NCBI RefSeq assembly: GCF_021044685.1
Contig: NZ_CP088014.1
Span: 5,132,001 to 5,196,000, forward strand
DNA length: 64,000 nucleotides
From: Bradyrhizobium daqingense
GTDB lineage: Bacteria; Pseudomonadota; Alphaproteobacteria; Rhizobiales; Xanthobacteraceae
Direction of reading: 5' to 3'
Below the pieces are notes generated by a model. The model was not told the origin of the DNA and searched no databases. It saw only the letters and a program-made list of their open reading frames with translations. The stretch's first letter is position 1, and the number at the start of each line of letters is the position of its first letter. Both the position numbers and the translations under genes were made by a program. Shown here piece by piece: positions 43,059 to 53,026 of the stretch.

Positions 43059-44135
43059 ATGGCAGGCGCGATGAGGCCCTGCGCAGTCAACGAGACCCCT
43101 GTGACCGGCTCGGCAGTATCAGGCTCTAAGCCGTTGAAAATAGGCGATATTGATGTCGCCACCCCGGTCTTCCTGGCACCGATGTCGGGGGTGACTGACT
43201 CGCCCGTCCGTCGGCTGGCCGCCGAGCTCGGGGCAGGTCTCGTCGTGTCTGAGATGACTGCCAGCGACGAGCTCGCCAACGGCCATCGGATGTCGCGGTT
43301 GCGCTGCGAAGCCACCGGAATCGGGCCTCACGTGGTCCAGCTCGCCGGCTGCGAGGCGCATTGGATGGCCGAAGGAGCCAGGATCGCCGAGGCCGAAGGC
43401 GCCGACATCATCGATATCAACATGGGCTGCCCGGCGCGTCACGTCACCGGCGGTCAATCCGGCTCCGCCCTGATGCGCAATCTCGACCATGCCGTCAGCC
43501 TGATCGAAGCGACGATCGCGGCGGTGAAGGTGCCGGTGACGCTGAAGATGCGGCTCGGCTGGGACGACCGCACCCGCAATGCGCCGGAGCTGGCGCGTCG
43601 TGCCGAGGCTTCAGGCATCAAGCTCGTCACCGTGCATGGCCGCACCCGCTGCCAGTTCTACAAGGGCGAGGCCGATTGGGACGCGATCCGCGCGGTGCGC
43701 GAGGCCATCTCAATTCCGCTCGTCGTCAATGGCGACATCACCAGCTATGACAAGGCGCTCGCCGCGCTGGAGGCCTCGGGCGCCGACGCCGTGATGATCG
43801 GCCGCGGCGCGCAGGGCCAGCCCTGGCTGCCCGGCCAGATCGGCCGCCGCCTGAAGGGCGGGGCCGTGGAAGCAACGCCCTCGCTCCAGGCGCAGCTGCA
43901 CTATGTCCGCACGCTCTATGAGGGCGTCTGCGCGCTCTACGGCCTGCGCGTCGGGCTCAGACATGCGCGCAAGCATCTCGGCTGGGGGCTCGACGTCGCA
44001 GCGGAAGCGAGCGGTGCGCCGGTCGAGACACTGAAAGCCTGGCGTCAGAAGATCCTGACCTCCGAGGATCCGCGCCTCGTCCATCAATCACTGCAGGACG
44101 CCTTCGACGATTTCGCGTGGAGGGCTGCTGCATGA
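43059..44135 (+). CDS. dusB: tRNA-dihydrouridine synthase B (NifR3)
   Basis: 358 residues, FMN-dependent reductase forming dihydrouridine in tRNA. Core motifs: PVFLAPMSGVTDSPVRRLAA (FMN phosphate region), DIIDINMGCPARHVTGGQSG containing the catalytic Cys, LKMRLGWDD, TVHGRTRCQFYKGEADWDAI and ADAVMIGRGAQGQPWLPGQI. About 25 residues precede the family core, so starts at 43059 or 43071 are both possible. It is the first gene of the nifR3-ntrB-ntrC operon, overlapping ntrB as ATGA. The association with nitrogen control is by gene order; no direct role in nitrogen metabolism is established. Confidence 0.94.
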   Translation: MAGAMRPCAVNETPVTGSAVSGSKPLKIGDIDVATPVFLAPMSGVTDSPVRRLAAELGAGLVVSEMTASDELANGHRMSRLRCEATGIGPHVVQLAGCEAHWMAEGARIAEAEGADIIDINMGCPARHVTGGQSGSALMRNLDHAVSLIEATIAAVKVPVTLKMRLGWDDRTRNAPELARRAEASGIKLVTVHGRTRCQFYKGEADWDAIRAVREAISIPLVVNGDITSYDKALAALEASGADAVMIGRGAQGQPWLPGQIGRRLKGGAVEATPSLQAQLHYVRTLYEGVCALYGLRVGLRHARKHLGWGLDVAAEASGAPVETLKAWRQKILTSEDPRLVHQSLQDAFDDFAWRAAA

Positions 44136-45301
44136 GCTCGGCCGCCGATCATCGCCAGCCCGCCGACAGCGACGCGATCCTGGATGCGCTGCCCAATCCC
44201 GTGCTGATGATCGGGCCGGACGGCAAGATCGTCGCCGCCAACATCGCGACCGAAGCCTTCTTCGAGATCTCGACGCAATTCCTGAAGCGGCAGTCGCTGA
44301 AGGAGCTGGTGCCGTTCGGCAGCCCGCTACTGGCGCTGATCGACCAGGTGCGCTCGTCCAACTCGCCGGTCAACGAGTACAAGGTCGACCTCGGCACCCC
44401 GCGCATGGGCGGGGACCGTCAGGTCGACCTGCATGTCGCCCCGCTCACGGAGCGGCCCGGTCATATCGTGGTGATGCTGCAGGAGCGGTCCATCGCCGAC
44501 AAGATGGACCGCCAGCTCACCCATCGCAGCGCCGCGCGCTCGGTGATCGCGCTCGCCGCGATGCTGGCGCATGAGATCAAGAACCCGCTGTCGGGCATCC
44601 GCGGCGCGGCGCAACTCCTGGAGCAGCAGGCGTCGTCCGAAGACCGCATGCTGACGCGCCTGATCTGCGACGAGGCCGATCGCATCGTGACCCTGGTCGA
44701 CCGCATGGAGGTGTTCGGCGACGAGCGCCCCGTGGTGCGCGGGCCCGTCAACATCCATTCCGTGCTCGACCACGTGAAGCGCCTTGCGCAGTCCGGCTTT
44801 GCCCGCAACATCCGCTTCATCGAGGATTACGATCCCTCGCTGCCGCCGGTGCTGGCGAACCAGGATCAGCTGATCCAGGTGTTCCTCAATCTCGTGAAGA
44901 ATGCCGCCGAAGCCCTGATCGACGTTCCCGACGCCGAGATCCAGCTCACCACCGCGTTCCGCCCCGGCGTGCGCCTGTCAGTCCCCGGTCAAAAATCCCG
45001 GGTATCCCTGCCGCTCGAGTTCTGCGTGAAAGACAACGGACCAGGCGTGCCGGACGACCTTCTGCCCAACCTGTTCGATCCCTTCGTGACCACCAAGCAG
45101 ACCGGCTCGGGCCTGGGCCTTGCGCTGGTCGCCAAGATCGTCGGCGATCACGGGGGCATCATCGAATGCGAATCTCAGCCGCGGAAGACCACCTTCCGCG
45201 TGCTGATGCCGATGTATTCCACATCGGTGAAACATGCCGATCAAAGCAGCCGCGCCGACTCTGCCGGGAAGCCGTCGCCTGCATCACAGGGGGCAAAATG
45301 A
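44132..45301 (+). CDS. ntrB: Nitrogen regulation sensor kinase NtrB (NRII, GlnL)
   Basis: 389 residues from the ATG overlapping the dusB stop; GGAGG lies upstream. A soluble protein: an N-terminal PAS domain (ILDALPNPVLMIGPDGKIVA), a dimerisation/phosphoacceptor helix with the His in LAAMLAHEIKNPLSGIRGAA, and a GHKL ATPase with NLVKNAAEAL (N box), VKDNGPGVPDDL (G1) and GSGLGLALVAKIVGDHGG (G2). It phosphorylates NtrC under nitrogen limitation and, when bound by PII, dephosphorylates it. The C-terminal 30 residues are polar and probably disordered. ntrC follows after nine bases. Confidence 0.96.
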   Translation: MSSAADHRQPADSDAILDALPNPVLMIGPDGKIVAANIATEAFFEISTQFLKRQSLKELVPFGSPLLALIDQVRSSNSPVNEYKVDLGTPRMGGDRQVDLHVAPLTERPGHIVVMLQERSIADKMDRQLTHRSAARSVIALAAMLAHEIKNPLSGIRGAAQLLEQQASSEDRMLTRLICDEADRIVTLVDRMEVFGDERPVVRGPVNIHSVLDHVKRLAQSGFARNIRFIEDYDPSLPPVLANQDQLIQVFLNLVKNAAEALIDVPDAEIQLTTAFRPGVRLSVPGQKSRVSLPLEFCVKDNGPGVPDDLLPNLFDPFVTTKQTGSGLGLALVAKIVGDHGGIIECESQPRKTTFRVLMPMYSTSVKHADQSSRADSAGKPSPASQGAK

Positions 45302-45310
45302 GGATTAGCG

Positions 45311-46753
<1,443 letters not shown>

Positions 46754-47265
46754 TTCCCGCGACAAGCACCAAACACTTTGCGGGGGCCGGTGGCTCAGCT
46801 CCCCCTACCAAGGCAGAGCTGAGCCTGTCCGGATCGCGCTGGCCGTTGTGGCTGACGCGGTGAGCAGAAGTCCGGACAGAACCGAAATGTTCCGCGCGCA
46901 CCTTCAAAATCGTTGATTCGGCCGCAACGTGCGGCATCACGTCTATCTGACCAGTCCGCCGGATGCCGGCGTCACGCTGGCGACCTTCACCAGCGGCGGC
47001 TGAACGCCGAGGCCGTTGACCAGGAGGTCGGCGGCCACGATCAGCAGCAGAACGGCTGAAACCATCGTTGCGAGACAAATCCTATCCATGCCGGGTCAAG
47101 CCGGGATGGCGGAATCCGTTCCCGATCAAGTGGCATGTGCCTGTGGATCGCGCCGCTCCGCGCGGGGCAGACGCCGCGGAATTGTCGCAATTCGGCAACA
47201 ATGTGGTACGAATACATCAGTATCCGCGCGTCTGCGGACCCGTTTTCAGCACCCCCATTGCCGGA
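46754..47265. other. ntrC-ntrY intergenic region
   Basis: About 510 bp. It contains a stem-loop after ntrC (GGCTCAGCTC 46792-46801, GAGCTGAGCC 46816-46825, ten perfect pairs, 14-base loop, no T-run) that may end the ntrBC transcript, and a small minus-strand frame at 46943-47089 listed separately. The ntrY promoter should lie between about 47090 and 47260; a convincing -35/-10 pair was not recognised. The ntrY frame is open to 47068 but lacks family similarity there. Confidence 0.5.
46943..47089 (-). CDS. Small putative membrane or secreted peptide (48 aa)
   Basis: Minus-strand ATG at 47089 with stop at 46943. The product MDRICLATMVSAVLLLIVAA followed by DLLVNGLGVQPPLVKVASV has one hydrophobic helix of about 18 residues with a basic N-terminal side, like a signal anchor. 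Its Shine-Dalgarno is weak. It lies antisense in the ntrC-ntrY gap, where otherwise about 500 bp would be empty. The hydrophobic pattern and G/C-ending codons argue for a gene, but conservation has not been tested. Confidence 0.45.
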   Translation of the reverse strand: MDRICLATMVSAVLLLIVAADLLVNGLGVQPPLVKVASVTPASGGLVR

Positions 47266-49644
47266 ATGACCAGCGCAGATACCTCGGCCGCATCCTTTGA
47301 CACGGCCCCAGCCGAAGAGCCCAGGCGCTGGTCGCTGCGGCGCTGGCTGGCGCCCGTTGCCGTGGCCTTGGCACTGGGGTCGGCTTTTGTGACCTTCCTG
47401 GTCCTGACCGGCCTCACCAAGATCGAGCCGACGCCGGAGGTGGTCCGCTCGTTCTACCTGATCAACGCCGCGACCATCCTGCTCCTGGTCGGGATCATTG
47501 TCCGGGAGCTCTGGCAGCTGATCCTGGCGCGGCGCCGGGGCAGGGCGGCAGCCCGGCTCCATGTCCAGATCGTCAGCCTGTTCTCGATCGTGGCGGTGCT
47601 GCCGGCCGTGCTGGTGTCGGTCGTCGCCAACGTCACCATCGAGCGCGGCCTCGACCGGCTGTTCTCCGGGCCGACCAGGGAGGTGATCCAGAACTCGCTG
47701 ACAATCGCGCGGGCCTACATGCAGGACCATGCGCAGCTGATCCGCGGCGACATTCTCGGCATGGCCAACGACATCGCGCACGCCCGGCCGCTCTACGACC
47801 AGGACCGCCGCTCGTTCCGGGAGATGCTGACCGCCAGCGCCGGCTCGCGCAATCTGCCCGGTGCGATGATCATCGACAAGAACACCAACATCCTGGAGTC
47901 CGCCGACACCGGCATGCGGCTCGCTTATTCGCCGCCGGCGCCTGACTTCCTCAGCAACGTCAACGAGAACGAGCCCGAGATCGCGGTGCTGCCGGATGCG
48001 AGCTTCGTCGCCGCTGTGATCCGCCTGCGCGCCTTCAACGACACGTTCCTCTATGTCGCGCGGCCACTCGATCCGAACGTCGTCAACCAGCTCAAGCAGA
48101 CCGAGGTCAGCGTCGCGGAATACGCCCAGATCGAGTCGCGCCGGCTCGGCATCCAGGTCGCCTTTGCGCTGATGTTCGCGGTGATCGCGCTGACCATCCT
48201 GATGGCCTCGGTGCTGATCGGCCTCAACTTCGCCAACTCGCTGGTCTCACCGATCCGGCGGCTGATGAACGCGGCCCACACGGTCTCGACCGGCGATCTG
48301 CACGTCAAGGTGCCCGTGTATCAGTCGGAAGGCGACCTCGCCCAACTCGGCGAGACCTTCAACAAGATGACGCAGGAATTGCGCAGCCAGCGCGACGAGC
48401 TCGTCAACGCCAGCGATCTCATCGACAGCCGCCGCCGCTTCATCGAGGCCGTGCTGTCCTCGGCGAGCGCCGGCATCATCGGCGTCGACGCGTCGGGCAG
48501 CGTCGGCATCCTCAACCGCTCGGCCGAGAAGCTGATCGGACACTCCGAGGCCGAGACGCTCGGCCATCCGCTGTCCGACGTCCTGCCCGAGCTCGACGAG
48601 ATGATGAAGACGGCGCGGGAAGGGACCCAGCGGCTGGTGCAGGGCCAGATCACGATCAACCGCGACGGGCAGGAACGCAATCTGTCGGTCCGCGTCAGCG
48701 CCGAGAAGAACCAGCCGCACGACAGCTACATCATCACGCTCGACGACATCACCGAGCTGGTCTCGGCGCAGCGCACCTCGGCCTGGGGCGACGTGGCGCG
48801 GCGCATCGCCCACGAAATCAAGAATCCGCTGACGCCGATCCAGCTCTCGGCCGAGCGCATCCGCCGCAAGTTCGGCAGGACCATCACCGAGGACAAGGAC
48901 AAGCAGATCTTCGACCAGTGCACCGACACCATCGTGCGCCAGGTCGACGACATCAGGCGCATGGTCGACGAATTCTCGCGGTTCGCGCGGATGCCGAAGC
49001 CGGTGATGGAGGGCGAGGACGTCGCCGACACGGTGCGACAGGCCGTGTTCCTGATGAAGGTCGCCCACCCCGAAATCGACATCGAGGTCGAGTTCAAGCA
49101 GGACCCGCTACGGGCGCAGTTCGACCGGCGGCTGATTTCCCAGGCCGTCACCAACATCGTCAAGAACGCCACCGAGGCTATCGAGCAGGTGCCGCCCGAA
49201 GAACTCGGAAAAGGCCGTATCGACGTCGTGGTGTCGCGCGAGGGCGATGACGTGCTGATCGACGTCATCGACAACGGCATCGGCCTGCCCAAGGTGGCGC
49301 GCTCGCGCCTGCTCGAGCCCTATGTCACGACGCGCGCCAAAGGGACCGGCCTCGGCCTTGCAATCGTCGGCCGCGTGCTGGAGGACCATGGCGGACGCAT
49401 CGAACTGAAGGACGCCGCCGACTTCCGCGAAGGCCAGCGCGGCGCATGGATGCGGATGCGCTTTGCGATCTCCGGGCAACCCGCGAAATCCGACGGAGCG
49501 ACGTCGGCGGCCCAAGACGCGGCCAGGCCGGACGTCAAGCAATCCAGTCAGGATCTGGCAACAAAAGAGCCGGCCGCCGAAACCAAAGAGCCGGCTGAAA
49601 AGACCAATGATTCAACGAAAATCGAAGCCTCAACAGGCAGCTGA
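47266..49644 (+). CDS. ntrY: Nitrogen regulation sensor kinase NtrY
   Basis: 792 residues from the ATG at 47266. It has several N-terminal membrane helices (LAPVAVALALGSAFVTFLVL; FYLINAATILLLVGIIVREL; IVSLFSIVAVLPAVLVSVVA), a periplasmic sensor portion, a further helix near residue 300, HAMP, and PAS (IEAVLSSASAGIIGVDASGS). HisKA carries the phospho-His in DVARRIAHEIKNPLTPIQLS, and the GHKL ATPase contains NIVKNATEAIEQV and GTGLGLAIVGRVLEDHGG. It is the transmembrane kinase of the NtrYX pair, linked to nitrogen and redox/microaerobic control in alphaproteobacteria. The C-terminal 50 residues are low-complexity, Lys/Glu/Thr-rich. ntrX follows after 17 bases. Confidence 0.95.
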   Translation: MTSADTSAASFDTAPAEEPRRWSLRRWLAPVAVALALGSAFVTFLVLTGLTKIEPTPEVVRSFYLINAATILLLVGIIVRELWQLILARRRGRAAARLHVQIVSLFSIVAVLPAVLVSVVANVTIERGLDRLFSGPTREVIQNSLTIARAYMQDHAQLIRGDILGMANDIAHARPLYDQDRRSFREMLTASAGSRNLPGAMIIDKNTNILESADTGMRLAYSPPAPDFLSNVNENEPEIAVLPDASFVAAVIRLRAFNDTFLYVARPLDPNVVNQLKQTEVSVAEYAQIESRRLGIQVAFALMFAVIALTILMASVLIGLNFANSLVSPIRRLMNAAHTVSTGDLHVKVPVYQSEGDLAQLGETFNKMTQELRSQRDELVNASDLIDSRRRFIEAVLSSASAGIIGVDASGSVGILNRSAEKLIGHSEAETLGHPLSDVLPELDEMMKTAREGTQRLVQGQITINRDGQERNLSVRVSAEKNQPHDSYIITLDDITELVSAQRTSAWGDVARRIAHEIKNPLTPIQLSAERIRRKFGRTITEDKDKQIFDQCTDTIVRQVDDIRRMVDEFSRFARMPKPVMEGEDVADTVRQAVFLMKVAHPEIDIEVEFKQDPLRAQFDRRLISQAVTNIVKNATEAIEQVPPEELGKGRIDVVVSREGDDVLIDVIDNGIGLPKVARSRLLEPYVTTRAKGTGLGLAIVGRVLEDHGGRIELKDAADFREGQRGAWMRMRFAISGQPAKSDGATSAAQDAARPDVKQSSQDLATKEPAAETKEPAEKTNDSTKIEASTGS

Positions 49645-49661
49645 CAAGGCGGGCGCAACCG

Positions 49662-51032
49662 ATGGCAAGTGAAATTCTGATTGTCGATGATGAGGCCGAT
49701 ATTCGGGATCTCGTTGCGGGTATTCTCGAAGACGAGGGCTTCGTCACTAGGACTGCACGCGACAGCGATTCGGCACTCGCCGAGATCGCCAACCGCAGGC
49801 CGCATCTGGTGTTCCTGGACATCTGGCTCCAGGGCTCCAAGCTCGACGGCTTGCAGCTGCTGGAGCAGGTCAAGAAGGACAACGCCGATCTGCCGGTCGT
49901 GATGATCTCCGGCCACGGCAACATCGAGACCGCGGTCGCCGCGATCAAGCGCGGCGCCTACGACTTCATCGAGAAGCCGTTCAAGGCCGACCGGCTGATC
50001 CTGGTCGCGACGAGAGCGCTGGAGAACTCGCGGCTCAAGCGCGAGGTCAAGGAGCTGAAGCAGCTCGCGCCGAGCGCCAGCCAGCTCGTCGGCCGTTCGC
50101 CCAGCATGAACCAGCTGCGCCAGACCATCGAGCGCGCAGCCAAGGCCAACAGCCGCATCCTGATCGTCGGTCCCGCCGGCGCCGGCAAGGAGCTGACGGC
50201 ACGCACGCTGCACACGGCCTCGGGCCGCGCCGACGGCCCCTTCGTCGTCATCAACGCCGCGGCGATCACGCCGGAGCGGATGGAGCATGAGCTGTTCGGC
50301 GTCGAGCAATCCAACGGCGAACAGCCGCGCAAGCCCGGCGCGCTCGAGGAGGCCCATGGCGGCACGCTGTTCATCGACGAGATCGCTGACATGCCGCGCG
50401 AAACCCAGAACAAGATCCTGCGCGTTCTGGTCGAGCAGTCGTTCCAGCGCGTCGGCGGCACCTCCAAGGTGCAGGTCGACGTCCGCATCATCTCCTCCAC
50501 CGCGCGCAACCTCGAAGAGGAGATCGCGGCCGGCCATTTCCGCGAGGATCTCTATCATCGCCTTTCGGTGGTGCCGATCCGCGTGCCCGCGCTCTCGGAG
50601 CGGCGGGAGGACATTCCGGAGCTGATCGACTACTTCATGGAGCAGATCTCGGCCGGCAGCGGCCTGCCGAAGCGCCAGATCGGACAGGACGCGATGGCGG
50701 TGCTGCAATCGCATGTCTGGCCGGGCAATGTGCGCCAGCTCCGAAACAACGTTGAAAGAGTCATGATTCTGGCCGCGGGCGGGCCTGAGGTCATCATCAC
50801 CGCCGACATGTTGCCGCAGGACGTCGGATCCATGGTGCCGGCCATGCCCACCAGCAACAATGGCGAGCACATTATGGGCCTGCCGCTGCGCGAGGCGCGC
50901 GAAGTGTTCGAGCGCGACTATTTGATTGCACAGATCAGCCGGTTCTCAGGAAATATTTCTCGTACGGCCGAGTTTGTTGGCATGGAACGTTCGGCACTGC
51001 ACCGGAAGCTGAAAGCGCTCGGTGTCGGCTGA
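49662..51032 (+). CDS. ntrX: Response regulator NtrX
   Basis: 456 residues. Receiver domain (ILIVDDEADIRDLVAGILED, acceptor Asp in HLVFLDIWLQGS, conserved KPFKADRL), a central AAA+ domain (IVGPAGAGKELTARTLHTAS; GGTLFIDEIADMPRETQNKI; FREDLYHRLSVVPIRVPALS), and a C-terminal Fis-type HTH (NISRTAEFVGMERSALHRKL). In the AAA+ domain the position of the GAFTGA loop reads ELFGVEQSNGEQPRKPGALE, so the sigma-54-binding loop is absent, as reported for other alphaproteobacterial NtrX. It therefore probably regulates without classical sigma-54 activation. Partner of NtrY immediately upstream. Confidence 0.95.
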   Translation: MASEILIVDDEADIRDLVAGILEDEGFVTRTARDSDSALAEIANRRPHLVFLDIWLQGSKLDGLQLLEQVKKDNADLPVVMISGHGNIETAVAAIKRGAYDFIEKPFKADRLILVATRALENSRLKREVKELKQLAPSASQLVGRSPSMNQLRQTIERAAKANSRILIVGPAGAGKELTARTLHTASGRADGPFVVINAAAITPERMEHELFGVEQSNGEQPRKPGALEEAHGGTLFIDEIADMPRETQNKILRVLVEQSFQRVGGTSKVQVDVRIISSTARNLEEEIAAGHFREDLYHRLSVVPIRVPALSERREDIPELIDYFMEQISAGSGLPKRQIGQDAMAVLQSHVWPGNVRQLRNNVERVMILAAGGPEVIITADMLPQDVGSMVPAMPTSNNGEHIMGLPLREAREVFERDYLIAQISRFSGNISRTAEFVGMERSALHRKLKALGVG

Positions 51033-51343
51033 AGCAATTCCGAGCGGATTGGATACCGGTCCGCATACAGCGGACGCATGACGACGAGATGCCGGCGCCG
51101 CGACATTCCGGGCCATACCTGCGAGATAAGTGAGGGAAATCATCGATTTCCGTAGTCTTTCGGGGCAATACGGCGTGGGCTGCCGCGTGAAGCGGCTTGC
51201 CTAATAAGCTCACCTGTCCTCTAATCATTCAGTCGTTCCTTCCGAGGGGGATCTCATGAGGAACAGCAACCGGGAAAGGCCCCGCACAACCAAAACAGGG
51301 GCGCAACCGGCGCAATAACAAGAAACTCAAAGCGAGAAAAAAA
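51033..51343. other. ntrX-hfq intergenic region / hfq leader
   Basis: About 310 bp. It contains a GGAAATC-ATC-GATTTCC hairpin (51135-51151), a GCCGC/GCGGC hairpin (51182-51196), and a 20-codon frame with a strong Shine-Dalgarno (51256-51318) listed separately. hfq could be read from ntrX or from its own promoter; no confident -35/-10 pair was found. Confidence 0.5.
51256..51318 (+). CDS. Possible 20-aa leader peptide upstream of hfq
   Basis: ATG preceded by GAGGGGGATCTC. It encodes a short, very polar peptide starting MRNSNRERPRTTKTG and ending 25 bases before the hfq ATG. Its Shine-Dalgarno is stronger than that of hfq (GCGAGAAAAAAAA), so ribosomes finishing the peptide could feed hfq translation. 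Peptide function, if any, is unknown. Confidence 0.3.
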   Translation: MRNSNRERPRTTKTGAQPAQ

Positions 51344-51592
51344 ATGGCGGCAGACCGCGCACAAAACCTACAGGACACCTTCCTTAATCACGTTCGCAAA
51401 ACCAAAACGCCACTGACGATCTTTCTGGTCAACGGAGTGAAGCTCCAGGGCATCGTGACCTGGTTCGACAATTTCTGTTTGCTGCTTCGGCGCGACGGTC
51501 ATTCGCAGCTCGTCTACAAGCATGCGATCTCGACCATCATGCCGGGTGCACCGATCCAGTTGTTCGAAGGCGGCGAGGATCAGCCGGCTTGA
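51344..51592 (+). CDS. hfq: RNA chaperone Hfq
   Basis: 82 residues, normal for alphaproteobacterial Hfq (NrfA). Sm1 motif: NHVRKTKTPLTIFLVNGVKL then GIVTWFDNFCLLL. Sm2 motif: QLVYKHAISTIMP containing the YKHA uridine-binding residues. The short acidic tail after VQLF-like end (LFEGGEDQPA) is typical. It forms a hexamer that pairs small RNAs with mRNAs and in rhizobia and Azorhizobium supports nifA expression. hflX follows after 11 bases, so hfq-hflX is an operon, as in E. coli. Confidence 0.97.
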   Translation: MAADRAQNLQDTFLNHVRKTKTPLTIFLVNGVKLQGIVTWFDNFCLLLRRDGHSQLVYKHAISTIMPGAPIQLFEGGEDQPA

Positions 51593-51603
51593 GAGTGATC
51601 TGA

Positions 51604-52989
51604 TTGGAACCCCGGAATTTCGACGGGGATGCCGACCGTCCGCGGTCGGCTGGGGCTAAGCAGACGGGGCGGGTGCTGGTCATCGGCCCCTACTTGCGAG
51701 TGCGCGCGGCAAGTTCCGATGCGCAATCGGAGAGTTACGTCTTGCGCGACGCCGAGGCCCGGCTCGATGAAGCCGCAGGTCTCGCGCGCGCGATCGATCT
51801 CGTCATCGCGGACGCGATCATCGCACCAATCAGCCAGATCCGGCCCGCCACCTATATCGGCAAGGGCAAGGTCGAGGAGATGGCCGGGCTCATCAAGAGT
51901 CTCGAGGTCGAGCTCGTCGTGATGGATTGCGCGCTGGCGCCGATCCAGCAGCGCAATCTCGAGAAGGAGCTGCATGCCAAGGTGCTCGATCGCACCGGGC
52001 TCATCCTGGAAATCTTCGGCCGCCGCGCCAAGACCAGGGAAGGCTCGCTCCAGGTCGAGCTCGCGCATCTCAACTACCAGCGCTCGCGCCTGGTGCGGTC
52101 ATGGACCCACCTCGAACGCCAGCGCGGCGGCTTCGGCTTCATGGGCGGTCCCGGCGAGACGCAGATCGAGGCCGATCGCCGCCTGATCCAGGAGCGCATC
52201 TCCAAGCTCGAGGGCGAGCTGAAGAAGGTGCAGGCGACTCGACGTCTGCATCGTGCCGGACGCCAGCGTGTGCCGTATCGCGTCGTTGCGCTGGTGGGCT
52301 ACACCAATGCCGGCAAGTCGACGCTGTTCAACCGCCTGACGCGCGCCGACGTGCAGGCCGCCGACATGCTGTTCGCCACGCTCGATCCGACCTTGCGCGC
52401 ACTCACTTTGCCGCATGGCGGCAAGGCGATGCTGTCGGACACGGTCGGCTTCATCTCCAATTTGCCGACCCAGCTCGTCGCCGCCTTCCGCGCCACGCTG
52501 GAGGAGGTGCTGGAGGCTGACGTCATCCTGCATGTGCGCGACATCTCCCATGAGGATGCCGAGGCGCAGCAAAGCGACGTCGACGCCGTGCTGCGCCAGC
52601 TCGGCATCAATCCCGACGATTCCGGTCGCATCATCGAGGTCTGGAACAAGATCGACCGTTATGACGCCGAACAACGCGAAGAGCTTCTGAACATTGCCGC
52701 ACGCCGGCCGGAAGATCACCCGGCGATGCTGGTCTCCGCCGTCACGGGCGAGGGCATCGGCGCGCTGCTTGCCGCAATCGAGGAGCGGTTAGCGGCCAAG
52801 CGCACCACGCTCGATCTCTCCATCGACGCCGCCGACGGCGCCGGCATCAGCTGGCTGCATCGAAATTCCGAGGTGCTGGCGAAAGAGCTGCACGACGGCC
52901 GCTTCGACATGACCGTGCGAGTGGACGAGACCAAGCGGGACATCGTGGTGTCGAGGTTTGATGCGGTGCCGCATCTGTCGGAAACATAG
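51604..52989 (+). CDS. hflX: GTPase HflX
   Basis: 461 residues. The N-terminal HflX domain contains AIIAPISQIRPATYIGKGKV and a helical linker with QRGGFGFMGGPGETQIEADR. The G domain carries G1 GYTNAGKSTLFNRL, G2/G3 TLDPTLRALTLPHGGKAMLS and DTVGFISNLP, and an NKID-type G4 in VWNKIDRYD. It binds 50S and splits stalled or stressed ribosomes. TTG start 11 bases after hfq; the conserved core begins well inside, so the start could be a later codon. Convergent with mazG, 37 bases apart. Confidence 0.94.
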   Translation: MEPRNFDGDADRPRSAGAKQTGRVLVIGPYLRVRAASSDAQSESYVLRDAEARLDEAAGLARAIDLVIADAIIAPISQIRPATYIGKGKVEEMAGLIKSLEVELVVMDCALAPIQQRNLEKELHAKVLDRTGLILEIFGRRAKTREGSLQVELAHLNYQRSRLVRSWTHLERQRGGFGFMGGPGETQIEADRRLIQERISKLEGELKKVQATRRLHRAGRQRVPYRVVALVGYTNAGKSTLFNRLTRADVQAADMLFATLDPTLRALTLPHGGKAMLSDTVGFISNLPTQLVAAFRATLEEVLEADVILHVRDISHEDAEAQQSDVDAVLRQLGINPDDSGRIIEVWNKIDRYDAEQREELLNIAARRPEDHPAMLVSAVTGEGIGALLAAIEERLAAKRTTLDLSIDAADGAGISWLHRNSEVLAKELHDGRFDMTVRVDETKRDIVVSRFDAVPHLSET

Positions 52990-53026
52990 CGGCTGCCGTC
53001 CAACGAAGGCCGGGACGACAGCAGAG

